Below, piece after piece: positions 1 through 5,655 of a stretch of 7,677 nt of DNA. Made by a program: the position numbers and the translations under genes. The stretch is from Urbifossiella sp043733485 (GTDB taxonomy: Bacteria; Planctomycetota; Planctomycetia; Gemmatales; Gemmataceae), in NCBI GenBank assembly GCA_043733485.1, contig JAYTGN010000030.1, positions 1 through 7,677 on the forward strand, written 5' to 3'. Position 1 is the stretch's first letter. Every line of letters begins with the position of its first letter. Under the pieces are notes generated by a model. It was not told the origin of the DNA. It saw nothing but the letters and a program-made list of their open reading frames with translations, and ran no database searches.

Positions 1-65
1 GACTCGAGGAGTGAAGCCTCGGACAGCTTCTCGGCGAGCGCGGGGGATTCGAGTGTCGCAGGCAT
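1..65 (-). CDS. 5' end of an unidentified gene, cut by the window edge
   Basis: On the minus strand an ATG at 65-63 opens a frame with no stop through position 1. It gives 21 complete codons beginning MPATLESPALAEK. GAGGAG lies six bases upstream of the ATG, the best ribosome site on this strand of the window. The start follows the epimerase stop by 29 bases, so it is probably the third gene of the metallophosphoesterase-epimerase operon. The visible N-terminus is Ala/Leu/Glu/Ser-rich, has no signal peptide and looks like the start of an amphipathic helix. Too little is present to name a family. Its position after a sugar-nucleotide epimerase makes a glycosyltransferase or other polysaccharide gene possible, but that is only context. 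Confidence 0.7.
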   Translation of the reverse strand, partial: MPATLESPALAEKLSEASLLE

Positions 66-94
66 CGGTTACTCCTCGGCTTCAGATTATAGTA

Positions 95-1045
95 TCACGC
101 CTTGCCCACGCTTTTCAAATACCACTCCACGGTTCGCTTCAAACCGTCCTCGAAATTCACCGCCGGATCGTAGCCGAGGTCGGAGCGGGTGCGGGTAATA
201 TCGGCGAGGGAATACTTCACGTCGCCGGCGCGCGTGGGGACGAACTGCGGTTCGAGCTTCGATCCGAAGATGCGGTTGAGCGCCTCGACGAGTTGAAGAA
301 TCGTGATGCTCCGCCCGGTTCCGACGTTGTAGACGTTGCCCGAAACGTCCGGGGCTTCTGCCGCTTTCATCATCGCTTGAACCGCGTTGGCGACGTAGGT
401 GAAGTCGCGCGATTGCGAGCCGTCGCCGTGGATGGTGGGAATGCGGCCCTCGCTCATCGAGGCGATGAAGAGCGCGATGACGCCCGAGTAGGGGGAATCC
501 GAACGCTGCCGCGGGCCGAAGATGTTGAAGAAGCGGAGGCGAACGGTTTCGAGCCCGTAGGTGTGGGCGAAGGCCTGGAGGTAGAGTTCGCCGGCGAGCT
601 TGGCGGCGGCGTACGGCGACTTCGCCGCGACGGGTTGATCCTCGGTCTGTCCGCCTTCGCCGCTCGCGCCGCCGTAGGCACTCGAACTCGCGGCATAGAC
701 CACGCGGCGAACGCCGGCTTTTCGCGCGGCATCGAGCAGGTTCAAAGTGCCCGTGGCGCACGCAGCATGAGTGGCGATCGGGTTTTCGACGCTTCGCGCC
801 ACCGAGGCGAGCGCCCCGAGGTGGTAAACGACGCGGACGCCTGCCACGACTTGCGCCACGGCGGCCGGATCGGTGAGCGAACCCTCGACGATTTCGGGTG
901 CCGGATCGAGGTGGGCCAAGTTCGTTCGCAGTCCGGTGCTGAAATCGTCGAAGACGCGCACACGCCGGCCGGCCTGGAGGAGTGCTTCCACCAGATGCGA
1001 GCCGATGAACCCGCCGCCGCCCGTCACCAAATTGATTTCGTCCAT
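95..1045 (-). CDS. NAD-dependent sugar-nucleotide epimerase/dehydratase (GalE/WbpP type, extended SDR)
   Basis: A 316-residue extended short-chain dehydrogenase/reductase, the usual full length for UDP-hexose 4-epimerases. The N-terminal Rossmann loop is GGGGFIG (residues 9-15) and an acidic pair after beta-2 (VFDDFSTG, D33-D34) would bind the NAD ribose. The catalytic serine lies in the ASSSAYG segment (about 120-122), and Tyr145 and Lys149 form the YxxxK pair in SPYAAAK. RFFNIFGPRQ (171-180) and the HGDGSQSRDFTYV segment (about 206-218) are typical of UDP-GlcNAc/UDP-glucose 4-epimerases and UDP-glucuronate epimerases or decarboxylases. The likely role is cytoplasmic supply of a UDP-sugar for surface polysaccharide; the exact substrate cannot be read. 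The ATG lies 15 bases after the metallophosphoesterase stop, with only a weak GAG before it, suggesting translational coupling. Confidence 0.93.
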   Translation of the reverse strand: MDEINLVTGGGGFIGSHLVEALLQAGRRVRVFDDFSTGLRTNLAHLDPAPEIVEGSLTDPAAVAQVVAGVRVVYHLGALASVARSVENPIATHAACATGTLNLLDAARKAGVRRVVYAASSSAYGGASGEGGQTEDQPVAAKSPYAAAKLAGELYLQAFAHTYGLETVRLRFFNIFGPRQRSDSPYSGVIALFIASMSEGRIPTIHGDGSQSRDFTYVANAVQAMMKAAEAPDVSGNVYNVGTGRSITILQLVEALNRIFGSKLEPQFVPTRAGDVKYSLADITRTRSDLGYDPAVNFEDGLKRTVEWYLKSVGKA

Positions 1046-1060
1046 GATGAATCTCGGTGG

Positions 1061-2011
1061 TCAACTCTGATGGGGCCGTAGAGTGAAGATCGCGACCTCG
1101 GGGCGCACACCGAAGCGGAACTGCCAGCCGAACCCGACGCCCTTGTTCACGTAGATGTGCCCATTCCCGTAGGGATAGAGCCCGGCGGCCCAACGCTTCG
1201 CATTCTTACTGAGTAGCACGCGACCGAGGCCGGGCCAGTTCACTTGGCCGCCGTGCGTGTGGCCGCTGAGGAGTAGATCGAAGCGCTGCCCGTCGAACTG
1301 TTCCACGGATTGCGGATTGTGCGCCAGTACGATTCGCGGCGTCTTGGGGCAGGTTCCGGCGAGTGCGGCAACGGGGTCGCTCTCCCGGCTCCAAAGATCG
1401 TCCACCCCCGCCACGATCAAGCTGTCGCTGCCGCGCTCGAAGCGGACCGATTCGTTGCGAAGCACCTTCACAGACTGTTCGGCGAGCGCGTCGGAAATGG
1501 ATTGATGCAGCCCCGGGTAGCGGCGGACGCCGCGAGCATTGTGGACTGAGAAGTCGTGGTTGCCGAGTACCGCGAAGACGCCGAGCGGGGCTCGCAGTTG
1601 GCCGAAGAGTTTCGCGGCCACTCGAACGTGATCGCGCCCGCGATCGACGAAGTCGCCCGTGAGCGCGATCAGGTCTGGCTTCTCACTCGCGGTGCGTTCG
1701 AGGGCCTTCTCGAGGTAACCTTTCGGGAGGTGCTTGCCGTAGTGGAAATCGGAGAGTTGAGCGATCTTCGTACCGTGGAACGCCGCCGGGAGATCGCGGA
1801 TCATCAGATCGATGCGGTTGATTTCGAGCCACGTGGGCTCGATGTGGTAGGCGTAGTTCACGCGGGCCCAGTTGCGACCGAGGAACCGAGCCACGCGCGA
1901 TTGAATCGAAGGAGGAACGAGGGGAACCCGATGCGGGTCCGGCGAAGGATGCGGGAGCGGATCGTGAGGCTTCACGGAGCAACGTCCTCTTCCATCCGAT
2001 TCCGAGGCCAC
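1061..2011 (-). CDS. Calcineurin-like metallophosphoesterase (YkuE/YaeI type)
   Basis: A 316-residue binuclear-metal phosphoesterase with the full motif set: D88-x-H90 (LSDFHYG), G119-D120 (TGDFVDRG), G150-N-H-D153, H231 (LAHNPQ) and GHTHGGQ (250-256). The IEPTWLEI lead-in and short LP-x-x-F linker before the first motif fit the YkuE/YaeI group, whose characterised members act on lipid or sugar phosphodiesters such as UDP-diacylglucosamine. The substrate here is not shown. No signal peptide or membrane helix is visible in the basic, Pro-rich N-terminus. The start is uncertain: GTG at 2011 is preceded by GAGAGG but sits inside a perfect palindrome. A second GTG at 1975 (residue 13) has AGAGGA nine bases upstream and would avoid it. 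First clear gene of an operon with the epimerase, 15 bases downstream. Confidence 0.93.
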   Translation of the reverse strand: MASESDGRGRCSVKPHDPLPHPSPDPHRVPLVPPSIQSRVARFLGRNWARVNYAYHIEPTWLEINRIDLMIRDLPAAFHGTKIAQLSDFHYGKHLPKGYLEKALERTASEKPDLIALTGDFVDRGRDHVRVAAKLFGQLRAPLGVFAVLGNHDFSVHNARGVRRYPGLHQSISDALAEQSVKVLRNESVRFERGSDSLIVAGVDDLWSRESDPVAALAGTCPKTPRIVLAHNPQSVEQFDGQRFDLLLSGHTHGGQVNWPGLGRVLLSKNAKRWAAGLYPYGNGHIYVNKGVGFGWQFRFGVRPEVAIFTLRPHQS

Positions 2012-2022
2012 CTGGTGGCCTC
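2004..2022 (-). promoter_or_regulatory. Perfect 19-base palindrome over the phosphoesterase start region
   Basis: Arms GAGGCCACC and GGTGGCCTC are perfectly complementary around a single central base. In the minus-strand mRNA this gives an 8-bp GC-rich stem with a CAG loop that buries the GUG at 2011 and part of its Shine-Dalgarno. It could be an operator, a 5'-terminal stabilising hairpin or a translation block. If the TACAAT at 2034-2029 is a real -10 box, the transcript would begin at about this hairpin and the GTG at 1975 would be the working start. The pairing is directly visible; the role is inference. Confidence 0.5.
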
Positions 2023-2028
2023 TCCCTG

Positions 2029-2034
2029 ATTGTA
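2029..2034 (-). promoter_or_regulatory. Possible -10 box for the phosphoesterase-epimerase operon
   Basis: On the minus strand the sequence TACAAT matches the bacterial -10 consensus at five of six positions. It lies between the upstream gene's terminator and the phosphoesterase. No good -35 box sits 16-18 bases upstream, where there is only the T-tract of the terminator. The location is right for a promoter, but the evidence is one hexamer. Confidence 0.3.
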
Positions 2035-2050
2035 GTCGGTGAAGCGCAAG

Positions 2051-2082
2051 AAAAAACGGGACGAGCCGAGGCTCGTCCCGTT
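2051..2082 (-). terminator. Intrinsic terminator of the acidic-protein gene
   Basis: A perfect 13-base inverted repeat (2055-2067 and 2070-2082, core CGGGACGAGCC) with a two-base centre forms a strong GC-rich hairpin. On the minus strand it ends in six consecutive T (complement of 2056-2051). It starts about ten bases after the stop codon at 2093-2095. The T-tract on this strand only, and the position, make it a textbook rho-independent terminator. It also separates this gene from the phosphoesterase operon. Confidence 0.88.
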
Positions 2083-2092
2083 GGTGCTGCTG

Positions 2093-2398
2093 TCACGCTT
2101 CGCCCGGTCCATCGTCTTCTTCCTCGTCGTCGTCTTCGTCGTCTTCATCGTCGTCGTCGAAGTCGTCGTCGAAGTCGTCGTCGTCGAACTCGTCGTCGTC
2201 GAGTTCATCGTCGAGATCGTCGTCTTCGATGTCGTCGTCGAGATCGTCTTCGGCGTCGTCGTCCTCTTCCTCTTCCGCGTCATCCGCTTCTTCGGCCATG
2301 ACGATGAACGATCGGGGGAGCAGGTCGGCAACGGGCCACGGCGATACGCTCTCGGCCGCGGCGAACTCCGGCACGGTCAGCAGGGAGCGACCAGGCAT
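2093..2398 (-). CDS. Small protein with a long Asp/Glu-rich tail, function unknown
   Basis: A 101-residue protein. Residues 1-33 are ordinary and mildly hydrophobic (MPGRSLLTVPEF..., then PWPVADLLPRSFIV). Residues 35 to about 97 are almost only Asp and Glu, with occasional Phe, Leu or Ile every four to six residues (DDEFDDDD-type blocks). The ATG at 2398 is chosen because AGAGG lies eight bases upstream; a GTG at 2443 would add 15 residues but has no ribosome site, and neither has the internal Met34. GC-rich third positions in the N-terminal part and the terminator just downstream argue for a real gene. The tail should be disordered and strongly anionic, suited to binding cations or basic proteins; that is inference. 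The open valine-rich frame opposite is its antisense shadow. Confidence 0.75.
   Translation of the reverse strand: MPGRSLLTVPEFAAAESVSPWPVADLLPRSFIVMAEEADDAEEEEDDDAEDDLDDDIEDDDLDDELDDDEFDDDDFDDDFDDDDEDDEDDDEEEDDGPGEA
2111..2285. repeat. GTC/GAC-type trinucleotide-rich low-complexity tract
   Basis: A long run of near-identical triplets (GTC, with GAA, GAG and TTC interruptions on the plus strand), including short tandem units such as GTCGTCGAA repeated in succession. It encodes the acidic tail of the minus-strand gene. Being in whole codons, slippage would change the tail length without a frameshift. Confidence 0.8.
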
Positions 2399-2764
2399 TC
2401 GGGAAACCTCTCGTACGGGTAGTGGACGGCGACCCAATTTCACTTGCTATCGGCGTCTGCCAGTCCGAAATCCAATCGGAACCGACCGCGTTCGGGATTT
2501 CTCGGGCTCTCCAATCGCGGCAAACATCGCAACGATGCGGTGCCTCCTCGAAGGCACGAACATCGACAGTTTCACTCCATCCGGCACCGGTCGATCTAGG
2601 GTAGGTGCTTCTTAGCAATCGCTTCCAGTGCGTCAAGACTGCCCGTGCGATTTGTTTCGTTCCGTAAATTCTTTACTAAATAAGGACTTGTGCCGATTCG
2701 CTCGAAATTCCTAGAAATAGATTTGGAGCGAAGCCGAGCTGTCGAGTCATTCCCAGGACGAGAG
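2399..2764. other. Divergent intergenic spacer without a convincing gene
   Basis: This spacer separates the minus-strand acidic-protein gene from the plus-strand membrane-protein gene, so it should carry both promoters. Open frames exist on both strands, but their translations have no recognisable motif and no ribosome site. The left two thirds are mixed composition with only small inverted repeats. A clearly AT-richer stretch lies at about 2650-2685. If the membrane protein starts at the GTG at 2690, the spacer ends at 2689. Confidence 0.6.
2652..2679 (+). promoter_or_regulatory. Weak promoter candidate for the membrane-protein gene
   Basis: TTGTTT (2652-2657) and TACTAA (2674-2679) are 16 bases apart in the AT-richest part of the spacer. 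Each matches the consensus at about three of six positions, so the call rests mainly on composition and position. A start near 2686 would leave almost no leader for the GTG at 2690 and about 80 bases before the ATG at 2765, favouring the ATG. Confidence 0.25.
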
Positions 2765-3535
2765 ATGCCCGATACTTCGGAAGCCGCCGAGCCCGATCTG
2801 GCGATGTTCGCGAATGCAGAACTCCACGACCGCGGCCCCCGCTACACCGAGACGCCTCGCGATCCCTATGCGGCGGATGCTCCGTTCGTTGCCGAACCGT
2901 GGAACGCGGTGACGGCGTCGTTCTTCGTCTTCATCGCCGTGGCCTGGCTCGTTCGACTTCGCGGCCGCTATCGGAGCTTCCCGTTCCTGATGGCGTGCCT
3001 CCCGATTCTGCTCGCCGGCGGCATCGGCGGCACGCTCTACCACGGGCTACGCACGCGCAGTTTCTACTTCTACCTGGATGTGATCCCGATCCAATTGTTG
3101 GCGCTCGCGGGAGCCGTGTTCATCGCGATTCGCCTCTGGCACCGTCGCGGCTGGCTCTACCTCGGCGGCGCGATTGCCGTCTACCTCGGGATCAGTTCGC
3201 TGCTCTTCTCGCTGGTGATGCCGAAGAGCCGTCAACTGGCCGTGAACCTGAACTACGCGGCGCTCGCCAGCACGATCGTGCTGCCGATCGCGATCCTGCA
3301 AATCCGCACGCGATTCCGCCACGCTCCCTGGTTCGTGTCCGGCGTGCTGGCCTTCGCGATCGCGTGGTTCTTCCGCCTCTGGGACGAACGTGCGGGGCCG
3401 TATCTGCCGCAAGGCAGCCACTGGCTCTGGCACACCTTCGGAGCGATCAGCACGGCCCTCGTCATCGAGTTCTTCTACAAGGTGGAAGGGGAGAAGAGCG
3501 TGGAAGCGGAGGACGTACCCGATCCGGGATGGTAG
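2765..3535 (+). CDS. Seven-helix membrane hydrolase, alkaline ceramidase-like (CREST superfamily)
   Basis: A 256-residue integral membrane protein with about seven hydrophobic segments (roughly 48-65, 72-95, 106-124, 130-151, 163-180, 187-206 and 225-240). Conserved positions match the CREST group (alkaline ceramidase, PAQR, Per1): E44-x-W46-N47 before helix 1, H93 in GTLYHG ending helix 2, D105 in YLDVIPI opening helix 3, D207 after helix 6, and H219-x3-H223 in SHWLWH before helix 7. In that superfamily the His and Asp residues form a zinc site that hydrolyses amide bonds of lipids, so an N-acyl lipid such as ceramide is a plausible substrate. The ATG at 2765 is preferred because AGGA lies six bases upstream. 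GTG at 2690 would add 25 residues; its AAGGA is only three bases away. No lipid gene is adjacent. Confidence 0.8.
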   Translation: MPDTSEAAEPDLAMFANAELHDRGPRYTETPRDPYAADAPFVAEPWNAVTASFFVFIAVAWLVRLRGRYRSFPFLMACLPILLAGGIGGTLYHGLRTRSFYFYLDVIPIQLLALAGAVFIAIRLWHRRGWLYLGGAIAVYLGISSLLFSLVMPKSRQLAVNLNYAALASTIVLPIAILQIRTRFRHAPWFVSGVLAFAIAWFFRLWDERAGPYLPQGSHWLWHTFGAISTALVIEFFYKVEGEKSVEAEDVPDPGW

Positions 3536-3546
3536 GCCAAGCCAGG

Positions 3547-3575
3547 TTGCGATCTGCAAGATGATGGGTTATCGT
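3547..3575 (+). promoter_or_regulatory. Candidate sigma70-like promoter for the 217-residue gene
   Basis: TTGCGA (3547-3552) and TATCGT (3570-3575) each match four of six consensus positions and are separated by the ideal 17 bases. Transcription would start near 3582, leaving the AAGGAGG ribosome site at 3589-3595 in a short leader. The match could occur by chance. Confidence 0.35.
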
Positions 3576-3600
3576 CTGCTCAAGGATCAAGGAGGATGCG

Positions 3601-4254
3601 ATGATCGCATATACGCTCTGCATTGCATGCGGGTTCTCCGCGTGTGGAGTGAAAGAACCTGGAAGCGGCGACCAATTGCTCAAGAATCCACCGGTGCTCG
3701 TTCAGCCGGTGATCCCGATTCCGACGGGTCATGTAGGAGATGAGAACTACACTCTCTTCGAGTGGTCGCCGTTTGGCAGCGTTGTGCGTTTCGGCCGTCG
3801 AAACGATGATGGGATTTATACTGAGTGGGCGGTCGGTCGAGTAAATGAAAAGAGAACCATTGCACCCTTCGCACATACCGATTCGTCCAAAACGACCCTG
3901 ATCACTCGATGGAACTCCAGAAAGAGCGCGACGACCGGAAAAGGCGTTGAATATAAAGCATTTCTTGCAGACCGGTGGGACTGGCGATTTCACGTAGAAG
4001 CGACGAATACTGGACCCCGGCTCGCCACTCGAATTACCTACTGGCTATTCGATGGTGTTGCATTCGGTATCGGTGTCGATTCCAAAACCGGGTTCGTATT
4101 CCATATCGATCGCTCCTTCGATGACGATGCCTATGGCGAAGTCCTCCTATTCTGGCACATTCACGCAATGATTGCGTTCGATCCACTCATCCGGCAGGTG
4201 TCGGCATTCCTCCACACGCTTCGAGAACTTTTCCGAAGTCTGCTCGCCGAGTGA
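3601..4254 (+). CDS. Unrecognised 217-residue protein
   Basis: I do not recognise this protein. The start is secure: AAGGAGG (3589-3595) lies five bases before the ATG, and the frame is closed upstream at 3562-3564. The N-terminus (MIAYTLCIACGFSACG) has Cys7, Cys10 and Cys15. It is hydrophobic but short and without a basic start, so it could be a poor lipoprotein signal (cleavage before Cys10 or Cys15) or a Cys cluster. The middle is rich in Trp, Phe and Tyr with alternating polar residues (YTLFEWSPFGSVVRFG, WDWRFHVEATNTG, about 50-65 and 125-137), as in beta-rich domains. The C-terminus (about 180-217) looks helical (LLFWHIHAMIAFDPLI, LRELFRSLLAE). Its base composition is clearly less GC-rich than its neighbours, suggesting later acquisition or weak codon selection. 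Confidence 0.75.
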   Translation: MIAYTLCIACGFSACGVKEPGSGDQLLKNPPVLVQPVIPIPTGHVGDENYTLFEWSPFGSVVRFGRRNDDGIYTEWAVGRVNEKRTIAPFAHTDSSKTTLITRWNSRKSATTGKGVEYKAFLADRWDWRFHVEATNTGPRLATRITYWLFDGVAFGIGVDSKTGFVFHIDRSFDDDAYGEVLLFWHIHAMIAFDPLIRQVSAFLHTLRELFRSLLAE

Positions 4255-4277
4255 CCGTGGGAATCCGCGCGGGTCGG

Positions 4278-4283
4278 TATAAA
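4278..4283 (+). promoter_or_regulatory. Possible -10 box upstream of uxaE
   Basis: TATAAA stands out in the GC-rich 62-base gap between the unknown gene and uxaE, 34 bases before the uxaE start. No acceptable -35 box is found 16-18 bases upstream. If real, it makes uxaE the first gene of its own transcription unit. Confidence 0.25.
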
Positions 4284-4316
4284 GCATCATGACACACCTG
4301 CCCGAGGCCCGCGTTC

Positions 4317-5597
4317 ATGCTCGTACTTTCCAAGTATTCCATCGGCGTCGGCGACCGCTTCGCCCATCAGGCAAAGGCCCAGCTTCAGGCGTGCCTCCTC
4401 GCCGCGGAGCAGGGTGTGGACGTCATCCCCGTCTGGAACAAGTCGAACCGCGAGCACACGATCATCGGCTCGGAACCGGGCAGCGTGCGAAGTGCGGCCG
4501 ATGCCGCCGTGCGCGAACTCGGCTGGACGAAGCCTCACCACCTCGATGCCGATCACATCCGCCTCGACACGGTGGATCGGTTCCTGGCCGCGTGCGACTT
4601 CTACACGATCGACGTGGCCGATTCCATCGGTCTGCCTGCGGAGGCGAGTGCCGTGAAGGCATTCGTCGAGAAGCACTCCGGACCGGGTGGCACAGGCATT
4701 CCTGCCTGTGTTCCCGATGCACAGGCAAGAATGCCTGTGCCACCCGTTGCTGACATCCCTCGTGCAGAAATGCAGCGCGTCGCCGTGAAGTATCTGAAGG
4801 CGGTGCAGGACGCCGGGGCGATCTACCGCAAGATCGCGGCCGCGAAGGGAGCCGAGAACGTCATCGCGGAAGTCTCGATGGACGAGACCGATTCGCCGCA
4901 GACGCCGCCGGAGTTGCTGTTGATTCTGGCCATGCTCGCGGATGAAGGCGTGCCGGTGCAGACGATCGCGCCGAAGTTCACCGGGCGGTTCAACAAGGGC
5001 GTCGACTACGTCGGCGACTTGAAGCAGTTCGAGAAAGAGTTCCGCGAGGATCTTGCGGTCATCGCGTTGGCGGTTCGCAAGTTTGGCCTGCCAGCGAGTC
5101 TCAAACTCAGCGTGCATTCCGGCAGCGACAAGTTCTCGCTTTACCCGATCATGCGGAAGGCGATCCGCGATTACGGTGCTGGACTTCACCTGAAGACGGC
5201 CGGCACCACGTGGCTGGAGGAAGTGATCGGCCTCGCCGAGGCCGACGGCGATGGGCTCGGTCTGGCCAAGGAGATTTACGCGAAGGCACTCAAGAAGAAG
5301 GACGAGCTTTGCGTGCCGTATGCGAGCGTCATCGACATCGACGCCGGGAAGTTGCCGAGCGAGACGGTGGTGAATGCCTGGACCTCGGAGCAGTTCGTCG
5401 CGGCGTTGCGGCACGAGCCGGCGAATCCGGCGTTCAATCCTTCCTTGCGGCAACTCATTCACGTCGGGTTCAAGGTCGCGGCTCAGATGGGCGACCGCTA
5501 CTTGAAGATGCTCGAAACCTGCGAGCCGAGCATCACCCGCAACGTGACCGGCAACCTGTTCGACCGGCATTTGAAGCCGTTGTTTATCGACATTTAG
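4317..5597 (+). CDS. uxaE: Tagaturonate/fructuronate 3-epimerase UxaE
   Basis: A 426-residue protein with the conserved blocks of the UxaE family: SKYSIGVGDRFAHQ (5-18), VWNKSNREHTIIGSEP (39-54), the DADHI acidic/His motif (77-81), FYTIDVADSIG (95-105), HSGSDKFS (267-274), HLKTAGTTWLEE (291-302) and HVGFKVAAQMG near the C-terminus. UxaE of Thermotoga interconverts D-tagaturonate and D-fructuronate, joining galacturonate to the glucuronate branch; the His/Asp motifs are the likely metal site. GAGG lies nine bases before the ATG. The fructuronate-reductase gene follows, matching the pathway order. Two oddities stand out: residues 124-143 are encoded by a palindromic repeat between otherwise conserved blocks, and the TAG stop codon is the first three bases of a second repeat. 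The protein is likely cytoplasmic. Confidence 0.9.
   Translation: MLVLSKYSIGVGDRFAHQAKAQLQACLLAAEQGVDVIPVWNKSNREHTIIGSEPGSVRSAADAAVRELGWTKPHHLDADHIRLDTVDRFLAACDFYTIDVADSIGLPAEASAVKAFVEKHSGPGGTGIPACVPDAQARMPVPPVADIPRAEMQRVAVKYLKAVQDAGAIYRKIAAAKGAENVIAEVSMDETDSPQTPPELLLILAMLADEGVPVQTIAPKFTGRFNKGVDYVGDLKQFEKEFREDLAVIALAVRKFGLPASLKLSVHSGSDKFSLYPIMRKAIRDYGAGLHLKTAGTTWLEEVIGLAEADGDGLGLAKEIYAKALKKKDELCVPYASVIDIDAGKLPSETVVNAWTSEQFVAALRHEPANPAFNPSLRQLIHVGFKVAAQMGDRYLKMLETCEPSITRNVTGNLFDRHLKPLFIDI
4685..4745. repeat. 61-base double-hairpin repeat inserted in frame within uxaE
   Basis: Two 26-base arms (4685-4710 and 4720-4745) are inverted copies of each other with one mismatch, around a nine-base centre. 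Each arm is itself a hairpin: CACAGGCA, a four-base loop, TGCCTGTG, with a GGGTGG flank on the outer side. The element is open in the uxaE frame and encodes about 20 residues (GGTGIPACVPDAQARMPV). No clear target-site duplication is seen. The structure resembles a REP/BIME pair or a tiny MITE. A single arm of the same type occurs at 6989-7014. Confidence 0.9.
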
Positions 5598-5643
5598 CCC
5601 GGCGTTTACGCCGGGGACATGACCCGGCGTAAACGCCGGGCTA
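5595..5643. repeat. 49-base double-hairpin repeat that supplies the uxaE stop codon
   Basis: Two perfect 21-base inverted arms (5595-5615 and 5623-5643) flank a seven-base centre (GACATGA). Each arm is itself a hairpin, CCCGGCG and CGCCGGG around TTTA or TAAA, with TAG at its outer end. The left TAG is the uxaE stop codon. The right arm ends three bases before the GAGGA ribosome site of the next gene. No T-tract follows, so it is not a good terminator. It would form two stable mRNA hairpins between the cistrons, or one long hairpin. Confidence 0.92.
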
Positions 5644-5655
5644 TTTGAGGAAATC

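Noticed and set aside
11..1081. Plus-strand open frame of 356 codons at the left edge
   Set aside because: Antisense to the epimerase, whose complete Rossmann and YxxxK motifs show that the minus strand is coding.
2039..2422. Plus-strand frame encoding a Val/Phe-rich membrane-like protein
   Set aside because: The valine runs are the complement of the GAC/GAA codons of the acidic tail. The ribosome site, GC-rich third positions and terminator all belong to the minus strand.
2280..2636. Minus-strand frame of 118 codons in the divergent spacer
   Set aside because: It overlaps the acidic gene in another frame, has no ribosome site and its Arg/Pro/Ser-rich translation matches nothing I know.
5598..5643. 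Intrinsic terminator after uxaE
   Set aside because: The hairpins are strong but no T-tract follows on either strand. The nested, perfectly inverted arms fit a repeat element better.
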